Assembly: GCA_031213475.1 (NCBI GenBank) | Contig: JARUPZ010000026.1 | Span: 5,073,567 to 5,137,566 of the forward strand | From: Nereocystis luetkeana | Lineage: Eukaryota > Sar > Phaeophyceae > Laminariales > Laminariaceae | Reading direction: 5' to 3' | Length of the DNA stretch: 64,000 bases | Shown: in pieces, positions 46,901-60,929 of the stretch | Position numbering within the stretch: the first letter of the stretch is position 1 | Layout of the letters: every line of letters begins with the position of its first letter | Made by a program: the position numbers and the translations under genes | Notes under the pieces: generated by a model | The model's input: the letters and a program-made list of their open reading frames with translations, nothing else | Database searches by the model: none | What the model was told of the DNA's origin: nothing

Positions 46901-49900
46901 CTCCCTGTGATGGCGACTTTCAGCAGCGACACCACTTGCAGACACGGTCTGGACGTCCGAATCGATGTTCCTTCCAGTACAACGTAGACGATCGAGGACA
47001 TATTTTACAAAAGAAAGCAACCCTTTCGCCTGTGACGCCTTTTTCGTTGGTTGAAACCCCTTGTTTCATTTTTTGTCAGTCCCAGTTCTCTGCGGAGGAT
47101 GCGGCGGCCACGATATCGAGCGGCGCCATCAGCGAGCGAACGCGCAAGCTCAGGGAGGAGCAGGAGTTGACCCGAAAAAAACACGCGACGGAGCGGCAGG
47201 ACACCGACCTTCCCGTCATCTCGGCGCAGATGTCCCGAAAGGTATGTTTTTGTATACGAAGTACCAGGTACTAGCATAGCTTTTGGACGTTATTTGTTGA
47301 GATTAATTGATTGATTGGTTGAATGATCGATTGGTTGAAGGTTATTTATTGATCGGTTGTTTGATTGAACGATCGCTCGGTTGCATTGATTGATTGATTG
47401 AACGATTGATTGATTGATTGATTGGACGACTGATTGGTTGAATTGATTGATTGGTTGAATGATGGATTGTTCATAATCGATTGGTTGATTGCTTCATTAT
47501 TTGATTGGTTGATTGATTCATGAAGTTATTGATGGATTGATTGAGGACTGATGGTTGATTTGTTTAGTTAGTTTTTGAACTCTCTGGTAGTTGGTGGTGG
47601 TAGAGAAAGAGGCGAACAGATGTCCCGAAAGGTAAATATGAATATCAAGAGAGCTTTTGGACGATATTTGTACAGATTGATTGTTGGATGGATCGAGGGC
47701 TGCTGATCGGGGGAAGTGGTTGTAGTGTTATTTCGTTTCATTTTGTTGGTTGGTGGTGTTGAGAGGAGAGGGTGGAGGGAGGTGGGGGTTACTTACTCAT
47801 TGATTGCTTCAAGTGATTTGGTCATCATCTACGCATTTCTTTCGAGATGGCGCACCGTTCCAACTCATATTTGAGACGCCTCCAACTTTTGGGTGGTCAT
47901 ACCGTTTTTTTCCATGTGCGTTTAATGGGGTTGGGGGGATGTAGTCAGCCATGCATGGCATTGGACATGTATACAACTCAAGAGGGGGGAATGTTTCTAC
48001 TCCGCAGAATTCAATATTCCGGTTTTCGTGCACGAAAATCCTTAGATATAAAACTATGTCTAGTTCTTTGCCAGTAGAACGTGAGGTAAAACAAGGGCGA
48101 AATGCATACCAGGTAGTCAGCAAGCCCAACAACAAACACGAAGGATACAGCATGGGATGGGCTGGAGGACGTAGCTGCTGCTGCTGCTGCTGCTGCTTCT
48201 CTAGGGAGCTCGGCAGGCTACAGCGCCCGCGTACACCACTTGACTCTTGGCGTAGACGAGGCCGCAGCGCTGACGCGTCTCGTGCTCGTGCTGAGGCGTG
48301 TCCGCCAAAAACGAAAGGTCTGGCTGGCGCTACCCGGTTGTTCACGGATAGGGTGGAGCGTGCCGTGTGTTTGGGACCCTGGTTTTGGGAAGCTCCGGCA
48401 GAAAGACGCCCAGCTGAAGTACTGGATGATGTGCTTCGGCCGCTTAACTCGGGCATCCCGGGCATCCGCCCCTGTCCGACCAAGGGAGCACCCGTTTGCC
48501 ATACTGCCGTACTCATTCAACCAAGTCGTGGCGGCCACTGCTGCTGTTGTTTTTGTTGTCCTTGCTGGCAAGGTGGATGTTCGGATGACCGAGTAGAGGG
48601 GATAGGCTGTTTCCGTTTTTTGTCAGCCAAAATTCGACTCTACCTACCAAAAAGGGAACACAAATATATGCTTGGGGTAAAAAACACCCCAATCATATAT
48701 TTGTGTGTTGCGGACCACGTATCGCGATAATATTGCCTGTACCCGACGTTCGTATAAAACTCGAGAGGCACATTATTTGGCTCTAAAACGTCAAATATCG
48801 CGATATTCGTGAGTTTTATATGTGTCTAATATTAATATGAATAGTTGTATGACTATAGACCCTCGCAATGACTTCAGCGCCGGGACGGAGCACGTCGAGT
48901 CTTCACCGACCAGGCAGATTTGTTTTCGCTCCGCACCTTGCGCGAAGCGCCGTGAAGTGTTGAGCTAGCCACGTGAAGGGTTATAGCTGCATCCTACCAG
49001 AACCGCCTCCATATCCACCCCCCTCGACGTACTCACCAGGTATCATGCAGACCTTGGGAGAGGGGATTGGGGGGTGGCTTTCGTATTGAGTCACGCTGTT
49101 GTTGGTAGGGAGGTGGAGTGGCGGGGCCTAAGTGACGGAGTGATGGGAGTGTTGGGCTTGGGGAAAGGTGGGAGGAGGGGAGGACCGTAGTGGTGGCTTT
49201 GGTGGCGGGGTTATAGTGTAGGTATGGATGTGTTGGGGTTGCGGTTAGTGTCGGTAGGTGTGGTCTTTTTGTCGGTGTAGGGTGTTCGATAAGCGTTCTA
49301 CGATCGAGATAGTGGTAGGGCCAACATCTGCTGAGGCTCCTCACCTGTTTTTTTTTTTTTTTTCTTTATCAAGTTTACTTTCCAGCCTAGTTCGTAGGAG
49401 GTTTTACCCTCGGTGATCTTCTGGACAAGCCGTGGTCACAGGTGTCGTCCCTTCTCCCCCCCGGTACGTGCCTTTATTTTTTGTCGCGCATAGGGTTCAT
49501 TCAGCATTCCCACTGCTCGTCGATTTTCATCGAATGTAGCTAACTCACGCTCTCGCGCTTTCCGCTAATCAATTTCTTCACATGCAAGAAAAAAGTCCCT
49601 GCGAGCATGTGCACCCGGTGAGACTTGAACCCACGAGATTGATCTTGATTGGCACGCGGACCACCTACCAAGCCACCGGGGACGCCGGCTTACCTGTTGA
49701 CCTGTGTATGACACCCGGCGACTTCTTTGAAAATGATGTGTTCGTATGCGCGATTCGAGGAGAGACTGAATGTTTTATCCATGGGCTATCAACTGCAGTA
49801 GTTCCAGAGCGAAAATCGTGGTGCAGCGCTAGCGTGTCGGTTTCTGCCCCATCGCGCTGGTCTTGTCACGCATGAGCTAAAAATAGGGTGTTACGCGCGC

Positions 49901-52900
49901 CTCGTTTATACGTTTTTTGTAGGCGTGTTTCTTAGTGGTGGTGTTTCTGGTGGCGTGACCCCGCCGTGTTGCTGTTGGGCTGTGTTGATGCCGTTTCCGG
50001 CTGGCGGGGAGTCACCCCACGGTAGGGGTTGCACTTTTTGGGCCAAAAGGTTTCTGACCAATCGAGTTCCTTACGTTAGGAACTACCAGATAAGATAAAA
50101 AATTTTACTCGTATAATCGTTTTAGGATTAGCGCATGCAAGGGTCGGTCGGGTGGCACGAACGAATTTCCTCCAAGTATTGTATCGGGTGCGATATTGAG
50201 CTCCTAATGTGAGGGACTTGGCTCCGGGGCTCCTCAAGAGGTGGGCAACTATCCGGCGTTGTCCTGCCCCCCCTCCCTCCCTCCCTCCCCCTAGTACTTT
50301 CGTCCTTTTGAGCATAGCATAAAGTAGGTCATGAGGATGTAATTGATTTCATCGGTTTTCGCTCTTTTAAAAAAAAATCAAAGCAGGTTGTGCGGTGAGA
50401 GGTATATATATATACCGTGTGTCACCCGTGACTCCGGGGGTAGGTATGTACACCCCCTCGACCAAAGTTTGTTCCCGATTTGAGCGGCAACGGGGGAAGA
50501 GCGACGCACGCGTCTATGGAAATATCTCGGGCCATGAAATACTTCCCCGGTAGTCCCGCCAGTTTCATTGGAATGTCCCTCCCCCCCCCCCCCCCCCCCC
50601 ACCCGCCCTCACACCCGCCCCCGATTTTTTTAGGTGAAAATCCGCCGTGAAGCTGGTCCCCGGGGGTTGGGTGTGTGTTTGTCGCTAACGTGTTTTATAT
50701 ACACCTGGTACGGCGGTGAAAAGCTCACTTCCCTATTACGGGGGACCATAGTAGATAGGACCTACGATACACACCAAAACTTATATATTCACCTATTTTT
50801 ACTAATAATAACAATATTTGGTCCTATTTACTATGGTCTCCCGTAATAGTGAAAAAAAGAGGCTGTGAGGGAATTTTCAGCTGCACCCCTGCAGTGTAGC
50901 GTACTACTCTGGGCGGAAATATAAAGGCCGATTCGTCTTCGTATTAACGTATAAACGATCCTTGTATTTCCGGCCAGAGTGAGGGTTAGGTAGGGTATTA
51001 TGTGCCTGATAGAATACGCTGTAAGTGCAACGCTCGCCGCTTGAGCCAATGTTGTCTTTACGGGTCTAAATTTCTTGGCGTTCCCCTAAAGAAGTGAGTC
51101 TTGTGTTTCTTGTGGTAGACTCTTTTCTTTTTCGATCCTTTTTCTTGGCCTATGAGGCGTTCTACGATAGAGGTGCACCATTTCGCTTCTGAGGCTCCTC
51201 ACTTAACCCCTTTAGAACCGCAGTCCCGTTTTGGGGACAAACTACTTGAAATTTGAGTGGTTTGTCCCCAAAGCGGGACTGCGGTTCTAAAAGGGTTAAG
51301 GAGCTCCATACCTTTTTCCCAAAAACTGGCTTCAGCAAAAATCGAAATGCATCGCGACGAATAATTCCGTGGCCCATGTCCACAAAAAAAGTCTTTTTCT
51401 AAATCAAGATTGACATCCCGACGACCTGGGGTCAATGAAACCCGTTTTTTAGAAACAAAATGGCGGAAATGTGCTACCTCTATCGTAGAACGGGTCCTGT
51501 ACTGTATTCCTCATGCCCCCCCCCCCCCCCCCCCCGGCCCCCCTCCTCCCCTCCCCTCCCTCGGTGCACGAACGTTCACGTACATAATGCGTCCTTAAAT
51601 GTCGTGGCACACGGCATGCAGCAATCGGTGAAGGGGAAGGCGGAGATGTACCACCAAGCCCTGGGCGGCAGTTCTGAGAAGATGTCCAAGCCTTCGCTGG
51701 TTTCAGGTAGGAGGCTGACGTTATGTGGGGGGCCGGGGGGGCGGAAAAGCTTGACGCGCAAGTCGGTCGAGGCGGGGTTTCTAGAATACACGCCTACTGC
51801 GTTGTGGCACTTTTTCGTGGGGGAGGTGGAGAGAGGAGGGTGTTGAGGGAGGTAGATTAGGCCAGATGTTAGGGGCCGCGGGAGGGATGGGGGGATGGGA
51901 GGCGGGCGTGTACTCGATATCATGCATGGCCGTAGTCGTAGGACCATACGCCCTCGCATCCCTACAATGCCGTGGCGGAACACGCCAGGTGGGGGCGGGG
52001 GGGGGGGGGGGGGGGGGGGGGGGGGCGTACTCATTTGTTGCTTCCCTTAGTCATTCGACCATTGACCACGCACCCCTTTCGAGACGGAGGGGGTTGAAGT
52101 ATCGCCTTCTACGTTTCTTCGGTTTTGCGCTGTGATGACGGTGGGTTTTGTTGTGTCCAGACCAAGATTGGACGATTCACGTACTATTGCTGACCTGTTT
52201 GGGGTTGTTGTCGAGGTTCGTTTGCTTGCATACGTTGTTGTTGGGGCTAGTGATGGTGGTGGTCGTGGTGGCGGTTGTGGTGGGGGTCTTGCTGTTGGTG
52301 CTGGTGTTGTTGGTAGTACTGGTTTTGGTGATATTGGTGGGGTGCAGTTGTTTCGTTGTTGATTGGGATGGACGTTGCTGTTTCCTTGCATGTCCCTGTC
52401 ATCAGTAGCCGGTATTTCCTGAACCCACCCCCCTCGCCTCCTTTCGGTGCCCTGTCTCGAAAAAGATACATGCCCAATGGTCAAAAAGACGAAGACAAGC
52501 AAACAAATGAGTACGCCCCCCCCCCCCCCCCCCCCCGCCCTGGCCGCCTCCGCCCCATCCGTCTGGCTGCTCCGGTTGTCGTTGTTTGTCGCCGACAGGC
52601 CGCCTGAACGGCGACTGGACCCAGCGGCGGGACTCCCTGGAGCAGTTCGTCGTGAAGTATGACGCCTCCGAGGACACGTCCGCTGGTACCACCAGCGCTC
52701 CTGACCCCACGAGGTGAGTCAGGCCGTTTTAGCCAACAATTGTGTCAGGGTCAGGAGACGATATTTTCGGGCGCCGTCAGTTATGCTGCGTGTGGGGATT
52801 CCCCCCCCCCCCCACACACACAACAGCAGCACTGAACAGTTTATAAGCCTCCCTGCACTGCAGAGGGGGAAATCTACGATAGAAGATGACGGTTACAGCG

Positions 52901-55900
52901 ACGGGCGCCGTGTGATCGAGGGATGATACAATGGTTGGTTGGTTGGTTGGTTGGTTGGTTGGTTGGTTAGTTGGTGGCTTAATTTCACAACGCGAGGAGT
53001 CGAACGAATATTTCACTGCTGTGGTACGGCACGAACGCATTCATGATTCCACCCCCGTTGTTTTAGTTGGCGCTCATGCTGCTTTTGCAGACCGTCCAAT
53101 GGTTGATCGACACCAAGAGTCGTCAGCGATTGTTTTGGTTGTTACATCGGGGCCCCAGAAGGAAAACAGAGGAACTGGTCCAGGCTTGGGCTTCTTTCTC
53201 AATATAGAAATCGTGTGTTCTCTGCTCTTACTCCAGCATGACCATGTATTCTTGTTTTTCATATCCAGTAGCAATTTGAACCAGGTGTTTCGTCTATTAA
53301 TAGAAGGTCGTTGGTCACCGACCTGACCTGCTGTCGTCTCCTCCGACATATATTTTTGCCTTTTTGAAGGCTTTCCATGTCATTGATGTGTTTCGTGTGT
53401 GTGTTTTTGGTGGGTTCATGTACTTGTGTTGTGTTTCCATGTATTTTTGATTCCATGTGCCCCATGTTTTGGTGTCTCCTTGTTTCGATGTGTCACATTT
53501 TCTCATGTTTTCAATTTTCGTTGTATTGTACATTAATTTCCATGTTTCCGTGCTCCGGTTTGTTCATACATGAATCAATCCGTGTACGCATATTCCTTGT
53601 TTCCATGTTTTCATACCTGGTACCTGTATGCGTTCGCCGCTTCGCTTCCTTTGCTTTCGTCGCTTCCTTCTCCCCCCCCACCCCTACGTCCACCCCCGTC
53701 CCCCGTCCCATGGAGAACGCCACCGGGAAAACCCCGACTAGATTCAACTTATACACGCGCGAAAAACACGTTTGTCAGGATGTAGTACTATATCTTATTT
53801 CAGGTCATCTGTAAAACACAAAACTATAAAACAGGGCATGGTATATAGTACCTGGTATATATCCTTTACGCGTGTGTGCGTGTATGGACCCCCTCTCCTA
53901 CCCCCAACCGGAAAACAAGTCATTTCCTTCGACGCTGTCACCCATGTTGAAGAATATCCGGCTCACAAGCGGTTCTGAGTCTGATGCAGCTCTCACTCAC
54001 ACCTTCATGCGATTCGTCAAACACCTCACGGCGCCTGGCGCTTGGCGCAAGCAGCATCTGCCTGGTCGGTGAAAACCCGACGTCTTCCATCGCGGCTTCC
54101 AAGGGATGCTAGGGTCAATGTATGATCATACGACTACGGACATGTATTACGTGAGCACAACTCCCCCCCCCCCCCCGCCTTACCTTCCTTTTGTCGCCAA
54201 TCTTCATGCCCTCTGCTTGCCTCCGGCGCTCTGTCTCCCCCCCCCCCCCCTCTCCCGAAAACGCCACCCTGAGCAGATACATCCCCTTCCCGGCCGAAGG
54301 GGCCACCGCTAACGCCAGCGGCAGCTCCACCGGCCGGGCCAGGGGGGGAAGCTACGGCAGCGCGGGGCAGGGCCTGGTAAAGTCAGCCCTCGAAAGCGCC
54401 GGAGCGGAAGGGGAAGACTCGGCCGCGAACGCAGGAGGTGGTGTCGAGGGAGGCGGGAAGGGGGGGGAGGGGGAAGGAGACGGAAACGCTGGAGAGGGTG
54501 GGGGGAGTGGGGTTGGCCGTGGGAGTGGGATTTTTGAGGAGGGGGCGCTGAGCACCTTGGAGAGCCTGAACGGGGCCATGGATTGGAGCGATGCTGTTGA
54601 AGTGGAGGCGTCCACGGCGGGGGTGGAGGCGGAGGCGAGCGGGGTCGGGGAGGCGGCGGAAGGAGAAGATGCGCAGGTTAGTAGTGTTGGTGTTGGTGGT
54701 GTTTTTGTTGGCGTTAATGGTGTTGGTGGTGTTCAAGGCTGCTTGTGTTCTGGGTCGGAGGTGTTGCGGAAGCGTTGGTGTTGGTGTTGGTGCTGGTATT
54801 GGTGGGTGTGGCGATGCTGGTGTTGGTGTTGGTGTTGGGTGGTGGTGGCGTAGATGGTGTTGATGCAGGTGTTGGTGTGTTGGTGTGTGTCGCTGTTGTT
54901 GATGGTGTTGGATTGTGGTGTTAAGGGTGTTTGCGTTGGCGTTCGGGTTGGGGTCGGCGGCGTTGCGTTGGTGTTGGTGTTAGTGCTGGCGTCGGTGATG
55001 GCGCTGGTTGTGTTGGTGGTGAGGTTGCTGGGGTTGCGTGTGGTGTTGGGGGGGTTGCCGTTAATGACATTGGTAGTGCGACTCATTTGGTGGTGGCGGT
55101 GTTCATGATAGCCGTGGAGGACGGTGGGCGTGTCTGTGTCATGTTGATGGTGGGGGTTGTTGGTCATGTGGTTTCGGTGGTGTTGGTGTTGGTGGTTTCA
55201 GGAGGGGAGGTGGAGGGGAGGGGGAAAAAAAAGGGGTAGGGGCGATTGAAGGTGTTCAGTTGCTACGTTGTGGTTGCGGACTGCTCTCTCCGATCGCGAG
55301 GTCGTAGTGTGCTTATTTTTGGGCGCCTGGTATCAATTGCTCCTCTCGTGTGAGTGTGTCTATTGGTCAGCAGCAAAAACAACCACCGCCCCCCGTGTGG
55401 CATCGCCATTTTTTGTGTTTTGTTTTTTGTTCGCTGTGGTTGTTCTATTTATACCCCTCTTGGGTGTTCAGAGCGTATAGGTGTCCGGAGAAGGAGTGCA
55501 CATATGTTCCCAGTATACTTTTTACTCCGAGTACACTCGGAGTGTCGAGTGCGTTTCGTACTCCGAGTAGATACTGAGAGTAATGCAGTATTTGGCTGCC
55601 TAAATACTGCCATCGATAGTATTGGACGTATCAGCAGTCCTGAAGGCCCAAGTACTGCGAGCATTGGGAATAATACTACGTATAAGCTGTGCAAAACCCC
55701 GAGTACGAGCAGTACCCGCAGCACAAATATCCGAAATAGTTGTGAGTACCCAAGAGTATCGGACCCGTATAGACTTCTTTGCAAGTACTCGCAATGTACA
55801 CTCCCGAAACACTGACAGTACTATGAGGCACTCCAGTCGCCTGCCCCGAAAGGGATTCGCTTCAACTCCCACTCGTGGGACCATCCGAGCATGCTTTCTG

Positions 55901-58900
55901 TGGTCAGGTGGAGATGGTGTTGTCGACACGTGCTCAGATGGCTCGTGTGTACTTCGTACTGGGTGTACTGCGCATGTTGTTGGTCCTCCGCGTGCTCGCG
56001 GCACTCGCAGCACTAACGGAAGAAGTATTTCCAGTACTCGGCAAAACGCTGAACTCCTTGAAGTACAACAGTATTCCGCCGCAACATTGAACCCCGAAAT
56101 ACTGCGAGTACGGCAGTATTCGACATACAGAATCTCGGAATACTGCGAGCACCCGCAGTACATAAATACGCCCAGATACTTCGTGTACACGAAGGATTTG
56201 AGGTATATAATATCTCCCAAAGTATATATTTTTCGTCCCAGATACTGAGAGTATTTGCAAAAGAGGGTTACGATGACAGCGTCGGTTGTTCGAAGCTCGT
56301 ACAGACCTCGCACGTGGTAGGCTGTTTCCTATGCGGTTCGATTTTTGGGCTTCAGATTTTGACCCGATCGTTTTTTTAGATGTAAAGTTGGCAAATTGAA
56401 ACAGTCTTCCTATGCAGAAAAGTCAGTTTTAGTGTGCGTGCAGAGATTCGAGCAAACGCGGAGACCAACTACTGTTGTTGTGGTCTGGCGGAGTCGGCGA
56501 AGAGACGTGCCGAGTGCGCTCGAGTCAACCTGTCTTGGTATTTTGCGTTCCATTTTTTGACTGACTGCTGCTGCTGCTGTACAGCAGTGTAGTCTACGAG
56601 TACGTACCCACGGAGAGGTGCGCGTCGAGTGCACTTGTCTTGGTCTCTAGCCCCAAGCCCGCGCCAGCCGACTGTAGTCTGGCCACGGAGAGACGCGCCG
56701 ACCGCGCGTCGGGCGCGAAGAAACTTCGCTATACAGCTGTGTCACCATCCAACTCACCGATCGTTATGCTGCTGTTTGCTGTCTTGGATGACATATATAA
56801 TTTAGAGAGCAGGCCATTTTTCGATTCGAAAATCTGTTGACCCAAGTCGTCGGGTTTTGGCCCAAAACCCGACGACTTGGGTCATCGGATTCTCAAACCG
56901 AAAAAATGTCCGGTCGGATTTTGCATGTTTGGACTGCATATGCAGGGGCATTCATTTTTTAGATCGAAAAATACAAATCTGAAGCTCGAAATCGGACCGC
57001 ATAGGAAACAACCTTATAGACAGGTGTTATAAAGTGTCACAGGTGTGATGATATAACATACCGTATCACACGGGTGATAAAATAACACTACTACTGTATC
57101 ACACGGGTGATAAAATAACACTGCTGTGTCACACGGGTGATAAAATATCACTACCTTCCACACGAGTGATGAGATAACAAAACGTATTACCTTATCACAC
57201 GTGTGATAATATAACAGCAAGTGTTTATAACGCGTGTGACAAGATAACGTATGCTACGGTATCGCACATGTGACAAGATAACATACCGTACACACCGTAT
57301 CACACTAGGGTGATACAGTAACACACACCCTCGTACGGGTTTCAAGCTGATTTCCACGCCTACAGGGAGAGTGCTGATAACGACAAGCATACATACCACC
57401 ATTTTGGTTGTGTTCGCCCCCGCCCCCCCCCCCCCCCCCCCCCCCCCCCGCGCTCTGAAAGTGCCTACACCGGAAACTAAATTAACTCATTCAAGCTGTC
57501 GTCCATATGCAAGTCCGCCTCTCAAGCGGTTCTTGGTAGGATGCAGCCCACCCGTCATGCGACTCGCCAGACACCTCACGGCGCTTCGCGCTTGGTGCAA
57601 GCAATGTCTGCCTGGTCGGTGTAAACCCGACATGCTCCGTCCCGGCATTGTAGGGATACGAGGGTCTTACGGTCATACGACTACGGCCATGCATGATATC
57701 GAGTACCTATCTCCTAAAGAGTACCCCCCCCCCCCCCCCCCCCCCCCTCTCCGCCGCTCCCCTCTAGTTGTGGAGAAAATTGGGCCGGACACTCGTTCCA
57801 GGGGGGTGGGTGTTGTTATCGTGCGCTGCTGCGCTGTAACAGGCGAGGAAGTTGAAAGCAACGACAGAGTTGCGCGACACGGGGCGCCCTGCATGGCGGC
57901 TTTCTTCGCACGGCGCGCGCTCACACTATAAAGAAGACAGCTGATACAATTATGACGGGCCATCTATACGTGAAATCGTGTCAGAACCCCACGACGGACG
58001 CAAAAAGCGATACATCCCCGTGTGCTTTGCGCAGCCTGTTTGGTTTTGGATACTCCTGTATTTCCCCCCGTCACTATCGAAGGGGGTACTGTACCCGGTA
58101 CCAACACGGGCCATTTTTTGTTGCCGCTAGAGTTGAGCCCCCTAGGGTTTTATGTTTATTTGTTTATTTGGCATCCCTGGCCGTCTTTCTGTCGACGTTT
58201 TTACGTTAGACGGACGTTCATGGTTGGTTGGTTGGTCATCGATTGTAGGCGAGCGTAGGCCCTAGTGCTTTCAGGCACATGCTGAGATAGGCACGCCGCG
58301 GGCGAAAAAAAATGAGAGAAGTAAAAAGATGGCCTTAAAACGTGCTTGTCATTTCAAGGCAATTGCCTTCAAAAATGCCCGAGACGCGCCTGAAACCTTT
58401 TCGGCGCCCCAAGACAAACCCTATACTAATTTCAAGTAGTTTTGTGTGAATGGGCAAAAAATGCCTGAAAAAATGTCTGAAACTTGTTCAGAACCCCAAC
58501 GTGAATCCCATACTAAAGTAGTTGATTTTGAAGTGTTGAAATGCCTGAACAAAAGCCTGAAGCCTTTTCAGCGCCGCAACACAAAATACTATCGTAACGT
58601 CAAGTAGTTTAGTTGCAAGAGGTAACATGCCTGAAATAATGCATGCAAACGTACGTACAGGGGATTGGACCTAAATTGGAAAGTGGCTCGGTCGGGATTT
58701 CGGGTAGTCCCGGAAAAATCGGTCGGTTTCGGTCTTTCTTTTTTACAAAAACAAAAAAAAACGAATCCGAAACTCATCATTTCTCGGGCGATTTCTCGTC
58801 AAAACGAGCCAAATGGTCAGTGTTTCGAAGTTCGGTGTGCATGTGTTGGCATAATGTGACATGATGGCACGGTGTCAAGTGGCCTTTCTGCAGGTACCGG

Positions 58901-60881
58901 CGCCTGCTGCGCCACACGGCGCAGGCCAACATACGCAATGATACAGATACGTCCGACGTGCTTACAATCCGCAGCAAACAAACAGTAACTACAGATGAAA
59001 GCAGTTGCTACAATAAAAAGCAGAGTTATTTACATTAGGATAGTGCGAGGGTACTTGGCTAGGTTGTCATGGGTGTAGATGACATAACGTGTCGTTACGT
59101 ACTGCTGTAGTTACCCTATTTACTTTATGGAGACACAACTTGCAGCACACAGCTATCGCCATGAAGAAATTTACGCTACTTAACCCCTTTAGAACCGCAG
59201 TCCCGTTTTGGGGACAAACTACTCGGAATTTGACTGGTTTGTCCCCAAAAGCGGGAATGCGGTTCTAAAAGGGTTAAGGGGGGGCTGTGAGTACGAACAA
59301 GCGCCGTGTGTCTGCTACGGGCTACAGGGACCCTCCAAAAAGTCATCTCCCTCCTGATCTTAGGAGTTCCGGACTCCCGGGGTTTCTTTTTTTTTATGCC
59401 TTAGATGCCTGGAAGCGTGCCTGACACGTGCCTGGCAGAAGATAGGTAAGATTGGCACGGACACGGTTCAGGCACGCGTGCTTCAAAATCAGCAGTTCAG
59501 GCACTTTTCAGGCATGCCTTGAAGGCTAGGGCCTAGGCGGAGCGGCTGTTGCGGAAATATGTTTTATGTAGGTATATACCAGGTATGAGGACACACACCT
59601 GGTGGATGATGCGAGTGAGGGAGATGGGGTGACATGAAACACCGTGCGGTACAAATCCGTGCGGGGCCAACGAAGGCTACAGGGCGGTATTGTCTGGGTT
59701 ACAGCACGGCAACACAAGCCACCGGGCGATGTCTGTACCATAGATAGACCTCGGCAATTTAAGCCACCGGGAAATGATGCAAACAAAAAAAAGCGACATA
59801 AGCCTTCGGGTCTATGTGTGGCATTTGTTCCAGCGTACAGCTAGTGTATATATTTAGAACACGCGAGCGTTGCAGAGTTGGGTATTTACCAGCGTGATTG
59901 AAGCTCTCAGATCCTTTTTTTTAAATGTTTTTTTTATTGTTTTTGGTACGAAACATCGCATAATAGATATAGATTGATTGATGCACAGTTTTTTGTTAAT
60001 GTGAAAAAATCGATTCGAAATTTTACCGCGTACGACGAAGAGACCAAGCCACACCACACTCTGAAAATCCAGAAATTGTCGAAACTGAATAAAAAAAAAT
60101 CTCGAGTGGGGTTGGTTGGATCCCTGGACGTTTACTTTTCACGATCTATACCAGGTATTTTATTTTTTCGAAAGCAAATGTGGGGGGGCAGTGGCCCAAA
60201 AAAAACCGTAGCGGATTGCCATTTTTCCCGAGTAGGTTTAACAATCGGGGAGAAGGGATCTTTGGGGATGTTTTTGACTTGAAAATTGCATGTAGCGCGG
60301 TCTGCACTTCGGAATCATCTTCCGCAAATGAGAAATTTCCTCGTTCGATGCAAACGCGGCGCAGCCGCGTTTTTGGCCAGTTTTGGCTCGTTTTGGCTGC
60401 GGTTTGGGGTTGGGGTTGGGGTTATAGGGTTAGAGTCAGGGGTTGGGTTGGGTCTTCGCACTTACCTTGATTCCAACAGGAACCAAAATAACTGAACAGC
60501 CTACCATTCCAAGGATCCTTTCCCGTAGATTGTAATGGGACTTCCCTCCCCTTCACGTTCGCCCCTGTACACACGTAAACCTCGAATTGACTTTGCAGGG
60601 CGACATACAGCTGGATGAGAGCTCCTCCGACTGCGGTCCTGACTCGCACACAGCCGGACCCGTCACCTCCCCCTACATCGGAATCGGGATCGGAGAGGAT
60701 GATGACGATGAGCAGCCGGGGGAGGGTGACGTGGGCCGGGCGAAGGACCCCTCGTTCCTCTACGAGGAAGACTCGAAGGGTGGCGCTGCTGCCGCGGCCG
60801 GTACGGAAAAAGGTCTTCTCGGTGGAACCGGCGAAACAGATGTGAGTGTTTTTTTCTTTCCCCTCCTCCTGAGTCGTTTGG

Positions 60882-60929
<48 letters not shown>

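Noticed and set aside
47951..48730. 259-codon plus frame with Cys runs
   Set aside because: The Cys runs come from a TGC/CTG microsatellite; the alternative frame over the same bases is more protein-like.
49620..49690. tRNA gene on the minus strand
   Set aside because: Same reasoning: it is the head of SINE family 2, repeated at 4.3 and 7.7 kb.
51460..51846. 128-codon frame around exon 9
   Set aside because: Only 51622-51706 is bounded by splice sites in the right phase; the rest is C-rich intron and read-through.
55600..56313. 237-codon minus and 208-codon plus frames
   Set aside because: Both lie in the AGTACT-rich repeat block. Their residues (Tyr, Ser, Leu, Val, Arg) follow the repeat words, and both strands are open together.
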